Shown here in pieces: positions 45,927 to 54,333 of a DNA stretch of 64,000 nucleotides. Under the pieces are notes generated by a model that saw nothing but the letters and a program-made list of their open reading frames with translations, made no database searches and had not been told where the DNA came from. Source of the DNA: Lachnospiraceae bacterium (GTDB lineage: Bacteria; Bacillota; Clostridia; Lachnospirales; Lachnospiraceae); the NCBI GenBank assembly GCA_016281335.1, contig JAEEIK010000103.1, forward strand, positions 62,001-126,000, given 5' to 3'. The translations under genes and the position numbers were made by a program. Each line of letters starts with the position of its first letter. The first letter of the stretch is position 1.

Positions 45927-46937
45927 ATGATGGGAATCGCTGCTTTCGGGATCGATCTCGGATCCTCTAATATAAAGATATATAACGGAAATAACAATAC
46001 CTTCTTCATGGAGAAGAATATGATAGCCATAGAGGGAAGGGAGACCCTGCTCGCATATGGTAATTCTGCCTTCGACATGTATGAAAAGGCTCCGGATAAC
46101 ATCAATATCTCTTATCCGGTAGTAAACGGCGTTATTGCCGATATCAGAAACATGAACACGCTGGTGCATTATTTTATCTCTGACCTTTCCAGAGGTAATA
46201 TTCGCCCCGCGGATTTCTATATCGCAGTTCCTACCGATGTTACCGAAGTGGAAAAGCGTGCTTTCTACGATCTGGTAAGGGATTCCAATGTAAAAGCCAG
46301 AAGGGTATATGTGGTGGAAAAGGCCGTAGCCGACGGTCTTGGAATGGACATAGACGTAAAGACCAGCCAGGGCGTGCTGGTAGTTAATGTGGGCTTTGAT
46401 ACAACAGAGATCTCGGTTTTATCACTGGGCGGTATAGTTTTGTCCAGACTGATCAAGACCGGAGGACTGATGTTTGACGAGGCCATAAAGGCTGCGGTAA
46501 GACGCGAGTATAATCTGGTCATAGGCTCCAAGACTTCGGAAAAGCTCAAGATTGCTATCCGTGAAGTAGATGCGCAGGGAAAGAATGCCGTGGTTTACGG
46601 CAGGGATATAGTGACAGGTCTGCCGGTGGAAAAGGAAATATCCACCAGACTTGTATATGAATGCTTAAAAGAACATTTTGATGCCATAGTTGATAATGTC
46701 AGACAAATACTGGAGCGCACGCCGCCCGAACTTGGTGTGGATATACACCACAGAGGTATTTACCTCTCCGGCGGAGCTTCCCAGGTCGGACATCTCTCCG
46801 AACTGTTGTCCGCAAGCACGGGTCTTAGGGTCAATATGACAGACGAACCCATAGGTTCTGTAGTCAAGGGACTTTCGACCATTATCAGAGAGAACAGATT
46901 TGCAAGTCTTGCTTTCCCGGTAGATAACGGAAAGTAA
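45927..46937 (+). CDS. mreB: MreB-like actin homologue
   Basis: 336 residues. Bacterial actin that guides the elongation machinery. The phosphate-1 loop is GIDLGSSNIKIYNG (~residues 8-21), with adenosine/phosphate-2 segments VVNVGFDTTEISVLSLGG and the C-terminal IYLSGGASQVGHLSELL. The sequence is more divergent than standard MreB (usually DLGTANTLVY), so an MreB paralog such as Mbl is possible, but position directly before mreC-mreD supports the mreB role. AGGAG precedes two consecutive ATGs. Confidence 0.92.
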   Translation: MMGIAAFGIDLGSSNIKIYNGNNNTFFMEKNMIAIEGRETLLAYGNSAFDMYEKAPDNINISYPVVNGVIADIRNMNTLVHYFISDLSRGNIRPADFYIAVPTDVTEVEKRAFYDLVRDSNVKARRVYVVEKAVADGLGMDIDVKTSQGVLVVNVGFDTTEISVLSLGGIVLSRLIKTGGLMFDEAIKAAVRREYNLVIGSKTSEKLKIAIREVDAQGKNAVVYGRDIVTGLPVEKEISTRLVYECLKEHFDAIVDNVRQILERTPPELGVDIHHRGIYLSGGASQVGHLSELLSASTGLRVNMTDEPIGSVVKGLSTIIRENRFASLAFPVDNGK

Positions 46938-46948
46938 AAATATATCAG

Positions 46949-47827
46949 ATGAGTCCTGTAGTAAAAAAGAAAGCCGAAAAGAAAAAGATACCTCCAAAGT
47001 ACGCGCTGCTTGCAGTGACCGTACTTTGTATTATTTTAATGGCTCTGACCTATAACGGAAAGATAGGCGTTGGCCCCGGCAGCGCAGTTGCCGGAGCAGT
47101 GCTGGTTCCGTTACAGAAGGGGCTTACTTCGGTGTGCAACGATCTGGTGGAAGAAGCGGGCAGAAGGCGGAATCTGGACGAACTTATAGAAGAGAATAAA
47201 AAGCTCAAAGATGAAATAGACAGCCTCCAGGTCGAGAATGCAAGACTGGTGCAGGACAGATATGAGCTTACGGAATTAAGAGCTTTATATGAGCTGGACC
47301 AGACCTATGAAGAGTACGATACCGTGGGAGCCAAGGTTATCGGAGCGGATTCGGGAAGCTGGTTTGACTCCTTTATCATAGACAAGGGAAGCGATGACGG
47401 AATAGAAGTAAACATGAACGTCATGGCCGGAGCCGGACTGGTAGGTATAGTAAGCAGCACAGGAAAGAACTGGGCCAGAGTGAATACCATTATTGCGGAT
47501 AATTCCAATGTCAGCGCCATGGTCCTTCATACCCAGGATCATCTTATCGTCAGCGGCAGCATGGAGCTCATCGAACAGGGACGTATATCTTACTCGCAGC
47601 TTATAGATGATGACTCCCAGGTCCAGAAGGGAGATAAGATCGTTACTTCAAATATCAGTGACAAATATCTTCCGGGTATACTTATAGGTTATATAGCATC
47701 CATTAATACCGATTCCAACCAGCTCACCAAATCCGGGCTTGTAACACCGGTGGCTGATTTTGAACACTTATCACAGGTACTGATAATAACCAGGTTAAAA
47801 GAAAGCTATGATCAAACGAATCATTAG
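46949..47827 (+). CDS. mreC: Rod shape-determining protein MreC
   Basis: 292 residues. Bitopic membrane protein linking MreB to the periplasmic synthesis enzymes. Basic N-terminus (KKKAEKKKIPPK), one transmembrane helix (~18-37), coiled coil (~68-110: ENKKLKDEIDSLQVENARL), then the beta-barrel domain with AKVIGADSGSWFDSFIIDKG and the repeat GLVGIVSSTGKNWARV. It lies 11 nt after the mreB-like gene and overlaps mreD by 20 nt. Confidence 0.95.
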   Translation: MSPVVKKKAEKKKIPPKYALLAVTVLCIILMALTYNGKIGVGPGSAVAGAVLVPLQKGLTSVCNDLVEEAGRRRNLDELIEENKKLKDEIDSLQVENARLVQDRYELTELRALYELDQTYEEYDTVGAKVIGADSGSWFDSFIIDKGSDDGIEVNMNVMAGAGLVGIVSSTGKNWARVNTIIADNSNVSAMVLHTQDHLIVSGSMELIEQGRISYSQLIDDDSQVQKGDKIVTSNISDKYLPGILIGYIASINTDSNQLTKSGLVTPVADFEHLSQVLIITRLKESYDQTNH

Positions 47828-48368
47828 TACTGTCATAAGCATAGTGATAGCCTTTCTGATACAGACCTGTCTGATCAGATATCTTCCGACCGGCAGGGCT
47901 ACGGTGGATCTTTTGCTCCTGATCACCTGCATCTACGGTTTTATGCGCGGTGAATATGCGGGCATGATCACGGGAATGCTCTGCGGACTTGCGCTTGATA
48001 TCTTCTATTCGGGAGGTTTGGGTCTCTATACGCTGATCTATGTGTATATAGGTTATCTGAACGGTCTCTGCTACAGATTTTTTGAAGAAAAAGATTTTAA
48101 AATGCCCCTTGCGCTGATCCTTGCAAGCGAGACGGCATATCTGCTCTTATATTTCCTGTTGTTCTATGTGTTCAACAGTAACTTCAATTTCTCGGATTAT
48201 GCATCAAGAAGAATGTTGCCGGAACTGGTACTGACCTGTATTTCGGCTGTCGTCATATATCCGCTCCTTCTTTATCTTGAAGTCAGGGTAATAAACTATG
48301 ATCCCGAAGAGGAAGCGCGCGACAGGCAGAACCTTGCCCAATCGGTAGAGAGGGAGGTGAAGGGTTAA
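47808..48368 (+). CDS. mreD: Rod shape-determining protein MreD
   Basis: 186 residues, integral membrane protein with about five or six hydrophobic helices; DLLLLITCIYGFMRGEYAGMITGMLCGLALDIFYSGGLGLYTL is the family core, including the conserved G...G..DI. MreD is a membrane partner of MreC and PBP2. It begins inside mreC and ends 1 nt before the PBP gene. Confidence 0.93.
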   Translation: MIKRIISTVISIVIAFLIQTCLIRYLPTGRATVDLLLLITCIYGFMRGEYAGMITGMLCGLALDIFYSGGLGLYTLIYVYIGYLNGLCYRFFEEKDFKMPLALILASETAYLLLYFLLFYVFNSNFNFSDYASRRMLPELVLTCISAVVIYPLLLYLEVRVINYDPEEEARDRQNLAQSVEREVKG

Positions 48369-48369
48369 G

Positions 48370-51228
48370 ATGCTTGAAGCCTTAAGAGAAAAAGTATCGA
48401 ACTTTGTGCATTCAAGATTTCTGCTGCCCTATATCCTTCTGGTGCTCGTTACCGGAGTGCTGATCGCGAGAATATTTTCAATGCAGATCGTTCATGGCAG
48501 GGAATATATGAATAATTTCGCGCTCAATATAGAGAAGGAAGTGAACATTCCGGGAGCCAGAGGGAATATCTATGACAGAAACGGTGAACTTCTGGCATAT
48601 AACGAACTTGCTTATTCCATCACCCTGACAGATACCATAGAGTCGGGCAAGAGGAAGAACGAGACCTTAAACGGCATAATTCTCAGGATGATAAGGATCA
48701 TAGAGAATAACGGTGACCATATTATCAATGATTTCGGCCTTTATCTCGACGAAGGTGACAATTACTGTTTTTCTAATGAGGGAAACCAGCATCTGAGATT
48801 TCTCGCGGATATTTACGGCCATGCTTCTATCAATGATCTGAAATATGCGGAAAAGACCTCAAATCCCGATGAGGTTATGTGGTATCTTTGCTCCGCATCC
48901 AATTACGGTATCGGTTCATTTACTAAAACAGGAAGTAAAGTGACCTTTTTTCCGCAGATGGGCTTTACCAAAGAGGAGATGCTGAAGATCGCGCTGATAC
49001 GCTATCACTTAAGCCTTAACAGCTTTACAAAGTATATTGCCACCACGGTGGCCACGGATGTCAGTGAAAGAACGGTCGCCGTTATAATGGAAAATTCAGA
49101 TATGCTGCAGGGCGTAGCTGTTGCCGAGGATACGGTTAGGCGCTACAACCATTCGGTATATTTCTCACAGGTTACCGGGTATACAGGAAGGATATCCCAG
49201 AGCGAATATGAGGAGTATTCGCTGAAGAATCCGGATTATACAACGAATGACTATATCGGAAAGACCGGTATCGAGCTTTCCATGGAAGACAAATTAAAGG
49301 GGGCCAGCGGAAGCGAGCAGCTCTTCGTTGATAATGTGGGACGAATAATAGAGCGCAATAACGTAAAACTTCCGTTGCCCGGAAATGACATATATCTGAC
49401 GCTGGATGCGGAATTACAGATGGCTACCTATAATCTGCTTGAACAGAAGATCGCAGGTATACTTGTAAGCCGCCTGGTTAACGAGAAAAAGGTCGAGCAG
49501 AGCGGACGTAACAGGGTTATTCCGGTTTATGATGTATATAATGCATTTTTCGATAATAATGTCATAAATCTGAAGCATATGGCGAAGAGTTATGCCGGAG
49601 ATTATGAGAAAAAAGTTTATTCACAGTTTGCGATAAAGCAGGCTGATGCCCTGCAGCACATAAGAAATGTCCTTATGACTTCGGATACCCCGTATAATGA
49701 ACTTGAAGATGAAGACAAGGAATATGAAAGCTTCATCGTATCAATGCTTTCGAATGCAAATTACGGTATCATCAAAAGCGATGAGGTCGATATAAATGAT
49801 GAAACCTATAAAAACTGGAGGATCGATGAGATCATAAGCCTGAAGGAATATCTGATGTACTGCATCTCGAAGCAGTGGATAGATATAAGCAAGCTTACAT
49901 TAGATAACCGCTATGCCGATTCCGGAGAGATATATAAGGCAATAACGGAATATGTGGTAACTCATCTTGAGACCAATCAGGATTTTTCCAAAAAGCTGTA
50001 TAAATATCTTCTTCATTCGGATATGATATCCGGACGTGATGTATGTATGATCCTTTGGGAGCAGGATATTATAGCTGTTGATCCTTCGAGGATAGATAGA
50101 CTGAAAAGCGGGGAAACCGAGGCATACAACTTTGTATCCTATCTGATCAGGAATATCTATATCACACCGGCCCAGCTGGGACTCGAACCCTGTTCCGGAT
50201 CTGTTGTCATTACGGCTCCTTTAACCGGGGAAGTGCTGGCGCTTGTGTCTTATCCCGGTTATGATACGAACCGGCTTGCAAATACAGCGGATTCGGCTTA
50301 TCTGGCTAAGCTGTCCCAGGATCATTCCAATCCGCTGTGGAATTACGCCACACAACAGAGAACGGCTCCCGGTTCTACTTTTAAGATGGTATCCAGCGTG
50401 GCAGGTGTAGAGGAAAACGTTATCTCGGAAGGATCTATAATAGAATGTGAAGGCAAATTCACCAAGCTTAAGGGTGACGTGCATAAATGCTGGATAGACC
50501 CGGGCAATCACGGTGAACTGGATCTTTGCGGAGCCATAGAGAATTCCTGTAACTATTATTTTTACGAAGTCGGTTACCGCCTTGCCGGAGACGGTGAAGG
50601 ATATAACGATGATTATGGTCTGGAAAGATTATCCATATACGCCGATATGTTCGGCCTGGGTGATAAGACAGGAGTCGAGATAGCCGAATCCGAGCCGAAG
50701 ATAAGTGATAAGTATGCGGTGCCGTCGGCTATCGGTCAGGGTACGCATAACTATACAACAGTCGGACTTGCAAGATATGTTACTGCGGTAGCCAACAGCG
50801 GTACCGTATATCAGCTGAGTCTGATACATGAGATAAAGAATGATTCCGATCAGTCAGAGTACTATTACAAGCCCAATATAAGAAATGAGATAGTCATAGG
50901 ACGTTCGTTATGGAATACCATACATCTGGGCATGAAGAGAGTGGTGGAATCAAAATCCTATTTTGAAATCCCGGGGCTCTCGGCTGCGGGCAAGACGGGT
51001 ACGGCACAGGAGCAGACGAACAAGGCGAATCACGCTTTATTTGTCGGTTATGCTCCTTATGATAAGCCTGAGATAGCCATTGCTGTCCGTATAGCTAACG
51101 GATATTCGTCGGATTTTGCAGCGCAGGTTGCTGCAGATGTATTCAAATACCACTTTAACCTTGAAAGTGAGGAAGAGCTTATAACAGGTGAGGCTTCCGA
51201 GGCTACGGCCGTGAGCGGAGGAGACTGA
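48370..51228 (+). CDS. mrdA: Class B penicillin-binding protein PBP2 (elongation transpeptidase), enlarged
   Basis: 952 residues, against 600-720 for most PBP2s. One N-terminal membrane helix (~20-40), the PBP dimerisation domain (GARGNIYDRNGELLAYN), then the transpeptidase with S669 in STFKM, SCN at 726-728 and KTGT at 875-878, all intact. The extra length is a ~230-residue largely acidic, helical insertion (~370-600) between the TLDAELQ and SGSVVI segments, where most PBP2s are contiguous. It is encoded between mreD and rodA, its glycosyltransferase partner, with 1-nt gaps on both sides. Confidence 0.94.
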   Translation: MLEALREKVSNFVHSRFLLPYILLVLVTGVLIARIFSMQIVHGREYMNNFALNIEKEVNIPGARGNIYDRNGELLAYNELAYSITLTDTIESGKRKNETLNGIILRMIRIIENNGDHIINDFGLYLDEGDNYCFSNEGNQHLRFLADIYGHASINDLKYAEKTSNPDEVMWYLCSASNYGIGSFTKTGSKVTFFPQMGFTKEEMLKIALIRYHLSLNSFTKYIATTVATDVSERTVAVIMENSDMLQGVAVAEDTVRRYNHSVYFSQVTGYTGRISQSEYEEYSLKNPDYTTNDYIGKTGIELSMEDKLKGASGSEQLFVDNVGRIIERNNVKLPLPGNDIYLTLDAELQMATYNLLEQKIAGILVSRLVNEKKVEQSGRNRVIPVYDVYNAFFDNNVINLKHMAKSYAGDYEKKVYSQFAIKQADALQHIRNVLMTSDTPYNELEDEDKEYESFIVSMLSNANYGIIKSDEVDINDETYKNWRIDEIISLKEYLMYCISKQWIDISKLTLDNRYADSGEIYKAITEYVVTHLETNQDFSKKLYKYLLHSDMISGRDVCMILWEQDIIAVDPSRIDRLKSGETEAYNFVSYLIRNIYITPAQLGLEPCSGSVVITAPLTGEVLALVSYPGYDTNRLANTADSAYLAKLSQDHSNPLWNYATQQRTAPGSTFKMVSSVAGVEENVISEGSIIECEGKFTKLKGDVHKCWIDPGNHGELDLCGAIENSCNYYFYEVGYRLAGDGEGYNDDYGLERLSIYADMFGLGDKTGVEIAESEPKISDKYAVPSAIGQGTHNYTTVGLARYVTAVANSGTVYQLSLIHEIKNDSDQSEYYYKPNIRNEIVIGRSLWNTIHLGMKRVVESKSYFEIPGLSAAGKTGTAQEQTNKANHALFVGYAPYDKPEIAIAVRIANGYSSDFAAQVAADVFKYHFNLESEEELITGEASEATAVSGGD

Positions 51229-51229
51229 T

Positions 51230-52390
51230 ATGAAACAGAAGCTGGAGATAAGGAATTTCAATTTCAGACTGGTCCTCTTTCTGCTGGTGATATCCGGTAT
51301 GGGACTTGTTGCCATAGGCAGCGCCAAGGCTTCGGTACAGACCAAGCAGGCTTTTGGCGTGGCTTTTGGCGTGTTTGTGATGCTGGTGATAGCATTCTTT
51401 GATTACCATTTTACCCTGAAGTTTTACTGGCTCATATATCTGTTCAATATGGGGCTGTTGGTACTGGTGGACCGTTTCGGCGACAGTTCTCATAATGCAC
51501 AAAGATGGATAGAGATAATGGGCATCAGATTCCAGCCTTCCGAGACGGCAAAAATCCTGTTGATACTTTTTTTTGCACAGTTTATAATGAAGAACAAGGA
51601 ACGTATAAATGATATAAGGATAATCGGAGCAATGATCGGGCTGATCATACCACCGCTATATCTGGTATATAAGCAGCCGGATCTGTCTACTACTATTATG
51701 CTTGTGATCATATTCTGTATGATGCTCTATGTGGGAGGCTTGAGCCATAAGATCATTATAGGTACACTTGCTGTAGTCATACCGGCAGTAGTAGTCGTGA
51801 TCTTCCTTATACTGCAACCGGACCAGACTCTTGTGAAGCCTTATCAGCAGGAGCGTGTGCTTGCCTGGCTGCAACCCGATAAATATGCGCTGACCACTGC
51901 ATACCAGCAGCAGAATTCCATCACTGCCATAGGCAGCGGACAGCTCTGGGGCAAGGGACTTAACAATAATGAGATTGGTTCGGTTAAAAACGGCAACTAT
52001 ATATCCGAACCGCAGACCGACTTTATATTTGCTATCATAGGGGAGGAGACCGGCTTTGTGGGCTCGGCAAGCGTGATAATACTGCTGATGCTGATAGCGG
52101 CGGAATGCTTTCGGACCGGAATGAAAGCCGCAGATCTTGCCGGAGAGATCATATGTTTCGGCATGGGCACGATCATATGTTTCCAGAGCTTTATAAATGT
52201 GGGCGTTACCACCGGTCTGCTGCCCAATACAGGTCTGCCGCTTCCCTTTGTCAGTTACGGACTGACCAGTCTGGTGAGCTTATATGCAGGAATGGGGTTT
52301 GTCCTGAGCGTCAGCTTGAGACGTAAGACTCAGGAGCGAAAGACAGTACAGTATGTGGCTATGCCTGAGCCGGATTTTAATCAATTTTAA
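51230..52390 (+). CDS. rodA: RodA, SEDS-family peptidoglycan polymerase
   Basis: 386 residues, about ten transmembrane helices. SEDS glycosyltransferase that polymerises lipid II for side-wall growth with PBP2. Signatures are FQPSETAKILLILFFAQF, the DFIFAIIGEETGFVG loop and the C-terminal NVGVTTGLLPNTGLPLPFVSYG. GGAGG lies just before the ATG (GGAGGACTGATATG). Position next to the PBP2 gene in the mre operon distinguishes it from FtsW. Confidence 0.95.
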   Translation: MKQKLEIRNFNFRLVLFLLVISGMGLVAIGSAKASVQTKQAFGVAFGVFVMLVIAFFDYHFTLKFYWLIYLFNMGLLVLVDRFGDSSHNAQRWIEIMGIRFQPSETAKILLILFFAQFIMKNKERINDIRIIGAMIGLIIPPLYLVYKQPDLSTTIMLVIIFCMMLYVGGLSHKIIIGTLAVVIPAVVVVIFLILQPDQTLVKPYQQERVLAWLQPDKYALTTAYQQQNSITAIGSGQLWGKGLNNNEIGSVKNGNYISEPQTDFIFAIIGEETGFVGSASVIILLMLIAAECFRTGMKAADLAGEIICFGMGTIICFQSFINVGVTTGLLPNTGLPLPFVSYGLTSLVSLYAGMGFVLSVSLRRKTQERKTVQYVAMPEPDFNQF

Positions 52391-52405
52391 TAAAGGGGTT
52401 ACGAG

Positions 52406-52804
52406 ATGAAAATTGCACTGATCGCACATGATGCCAAGAAAAGACTCATGCAGGATCTCTGTATTGCATACAGGGGAATACTTGCAAGACATGAACTCTA
52501 TGCCACAGGTACTACGGGGCGCCTTATCGAAGAGGTTACCAATCTGACAGTTCATAAATTCCTGTCAGGACAGCTCGGAGGTGAACAGCAGCTCGGCATA
52601 CAGATAGAGCATAATGAGATAGACCTTATGATACTCTTAAGAGATCCGCTCAGTCCCATGACTCATGAGCTCGATGCACTGAATCTCTTAAGACTTTGTG
52701 ATATGCATAATATCCCGCTGGCTACAAATCTTGCCAGCGCCGAACTCATGATAAAAGCACTTGACAGAGGGGATCTTGAGTGGCGTGAAATGTATAAAGA
52801 CTGA
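52406..52804 (+). CDS. mgsA: Methylglyoxal synthase, with Glu at the catalytic-base position
   Basis: 132 residues. It converts dihydroxyacetone phosphate to methylglyoxal and phosphate, a glycolytic bypass. Family blocks are IALIAHDAKK (D9), LYATGTTG (phosphate site), the LGGxQQLG loop, LRDPLSPMTH (D80, H87) and D90 in LDALNLLRL. The residue equivalent to E. coli catalytic base Asp71 (GGDQQ) is Glu60 here (GGEQQ). This may be a subfamily feature or may alter activity. AAAGGGG precedes the ATG. Its place behind rodA is common in this lineage; the D,D-carboxypeptidase gene overlaps its end by 20 nt. Confidence 0.92.
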   Translation: MKIALIAHDAKKRLMQDLCIAYRGILARHELYATGTTGRLIEEVTNLTVHKFLSGQLGGEQQLGIQIEHNEIDLMILLRDPLSPMTHELDALNLLRLCDMHNIPLATNLASAELMIKALDRGDLEWREMYKD

Positions 52805-53759
52805 AAAACTGCTGTTTTTAGCATGTTTAATATTACTGACCGGCTGTGCCACGCAGAAACCTGATCTGCCGTACGGCTCGTTGGATACCAATTCGGATTT
52901 TTCTTTAGACACCCAGACTGAAGCAGGAAAGCTGCCTTTTTTTGCTGATGAACTCTGTGCTGCTGCGGAAGATATTACGGACAGTTCTACCATCGATACC
53001 TCGGATCTGAAAGCAGCCTGCGTTTATGATATCAGCGGACGGAAGGTGGTTTATTCCTACAGGGCAAATGACAGACTGTATCCCGCATCACTTACCAAGA
53101 TAATGACAGCTCTCATAGTCCTTGAAAACTGTGATGATCTGAATGAGGAAGTGACTGTGGGGGATGTTAATATACGTGAACAGGGCGTTCAGCTCTTCGG
53201 CCTTAAAGAAGGGGACGTACTGTCTGTCAGAAAACTTCTCTATGCAACCCTGGTCAATTCATCAAATGATGCGGCGCTGGCGTTGGCTCTTAATTACGGA
53301 GACAGCGTAGATCATTTTGTGGAGATGATGAATTCCAGAGCACTGGAGCTGGGCTGTACACATACTCACTTCGTTAATCCGCACGGTCTTCCCAATGAAG
53401 ACCATTACACCTGTGCCTATGATCTTTATCTGATGTTCAATGAGGCACTTAAACACGAAGAATTCGTCAAGATAATCCAGACAGTAAAATATGAGATCGA
53501 GTATAAAGACTCGGAAGGAGAATCTCAGAGCAAGGAGATCACTTCAACAAATTCTTACCTTACAGGCGCTTATTCAAAGCCCGGCGAGGTTTCGATCATC
53601 GGAGGCAAGACCGGAAGTACAGCCTCCGCCGGAAGATGCATGATATTATACGCCGATGCTAAAGACGGCGATCCTTATATACTTGTAGTTATGGGGGCCG
53701 GAGACACGGATGTGCTCTATGACTCTATGACGAAGCTTTGTAATGACTGTGTGAAGTGA
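52785..53759 (+). CDS. D-alanyl-D-alanine carboxypeptidase, lipoprotein form (PBP5/DacF family)
   Basis: 324 residues. It trims the terminal D-Ala of peptidoglycan stem peptides. SxxK is in YPASLTKIMTAL, SxN in VNSSNDAALAL, and KTG in GGKTGSTASAG, in family order. The GTG at 52785 is chosen because it gives a compact lipoprotein signal peptide with lipobox LLTGC (Cys ~16), so membrane anchoring is by lipid. An upstream TTG at 52761 extends without a ribosome site. The C-terminal PBP5 beta domain and amphipathic tail are absent, which fits lipid anchoring. Last gene of the elongation operon. Confidence 0.93.
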   Translation: MKCIKTEKLLFLACLILLTGCATQKPDLPYGSLDTNSDFSLDTQTEAGKLPFFADELCAAAEDITDSSTIDTSDLKAACVYDISGRKVVYSYRANDRLYPASLTKIMTALIVLENCDDLNEEVTVGDVNIREQGVQLFGLKEGDVLSVRKLLYATLVNSSNDAALALALNYGDSVDHFVEMMNSRALELGCTHTHFVNPHGLPNEDHYTCAYDLYLMFNEALKHEEFVKIIQTVKYEIEYKDSEGESQSKEITSTNSYLTGAYSKPGEVSIIGGKTGSTASAGRCMILYADAKDGDPYILVVMGAGDTDVLYDSMTKLCNDCVK

Positions 53760-53913
53760 GAAACTTCTTAATTGTAAAGGGGATACTGACAAACTATAGA
53801 AGGACTTTGCTGAAGGAAGATTGCCCCATATGTGATAATAATAGCATTTACCGGGCTTGGAATATCTGAAATCGGGTAGATAATATATCTGAGTGTATGG
53901 CCCGAAGGTGAAA

Positions 53914-53950
53914 GACACGCATAACAGAAGAAATGCCCTGTGTACGTGTC
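53914..53950. repeat. 37-bp inverted-arm unit 1
   Basis: GACACG (53914-53919), 25-bp core, CGTGTC (53945-53950). The outer arms are perfect inverted repeats. The left arm continues CATAACA; the right arm, reverse-complemented, continues TACACA, so each half-site fits GACACGYAnAnA. Confidence 0.75.
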
Positions 53951-53965
53951 GAAAAAAATAAAAAA

Positions 53966-54002
53966 GACACGTATATAGGTTAAAAGTATCTATCTGCGTG
54001 TT
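53966..54002. repeat. 37-bp inverted-arm unit 2
   Basis: GACACG (53966-53971), 25-bp core, CGTGTT (53997-54002), one mismatch in the right arm. The left arm reads GACACGTATATAG and is nearly identical over 13 bp to that of unit 3 (GACACGTATACAG). Confidence 0.75.
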
Positions 54003-54059
54003 TATCAGGTAGATTTTAAAAGAAAATTAAGTCGGAAAGCGTCTTATTTCCATGAAAAC

Positions 54060-54096
54060 GACACGTATACAGACAAAAAGGCCGTATTTGCGTGTC
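54060..54096. repeat. 37-bp inverted-arm unit 3
   Basis: GACACG (54060-54065), 25-bp core, CGTGTC (54091-54096). Arm-to-arm distance is again exactly 31 bp. The right arm is followed by GAA, as in unit 1. Confidence 0.75.
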
Positions 54097-54153
54097 GAAG
54101 TGTAAACCTGAAGGCATATTATGTAAGCTTGAATGCTTTTTAGGAATAAAGAT

Positions 54154-54300
54154 GGGGAATGCAAGAGAGTTAATACGATAAAAATTTTTAAATGCTCGAA
54201 ATGAAGGAAAAGAAACGGGATGCTCGAAAGAGCTGATGCGATAGAAAACAGGCGGAGTGTTCGGTAAACTTAACCTAAGTAAAAATCGGAATGATCGGAA
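54154..54300. repeat. Degenerate ATGCTCGAAA repeats
   Basis: Two related ~32-bp copies, 54154-54184 (GGGGAATGCAAGAGAGTTAA...) and 54216-54249 (CGGGATGCTCGAAAGAGCTG...), both ending in AT-ACGATA-AAA-like or GCGATAGAAAA sequence. Further short matches to RRTGnTCGRnAA occur near 54191, 54256 and 54289. The copies are decayed; function unknown. Confidence 0.5.
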
Positions 54301-54333
54301 ACGTTAGGACATTTGGAAAGGAAGGACAGAGAT

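Larger units (their letters stand above)
53760..54333. other. 574-bp noncoding, repeat-bearing region upstream of the giant secreted paralogs
   Basis: No supported gene. It holds three 37-bp units with inverted GACACG arms (53914-54096) and, nearer the downstream gene, degenerate repeats around ATGCTCGAAA (54154-54300). AAAGGAAGGA at 54316-54325 is the ribosome site of the next gene. I could not find a clear terminator for the preceding operon or a confident promoter. The region is A-rich on the plus strand. Confidence 0.8.

Noticed and set aside
53914-54096. CRISPR array or small transposon made of the three 37-bp units
   Set aside because: Only three units, unequal spacing, divergent cores, no cas genes, no transposase and no target duplications.
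54313-54333. TTG at 54313 as start of the first giant secreted protein
   Set aside because: It places charged residues before a standard signal peptide and overlaps the AAAGGAAGGA ribosome site serving ATG 54334.
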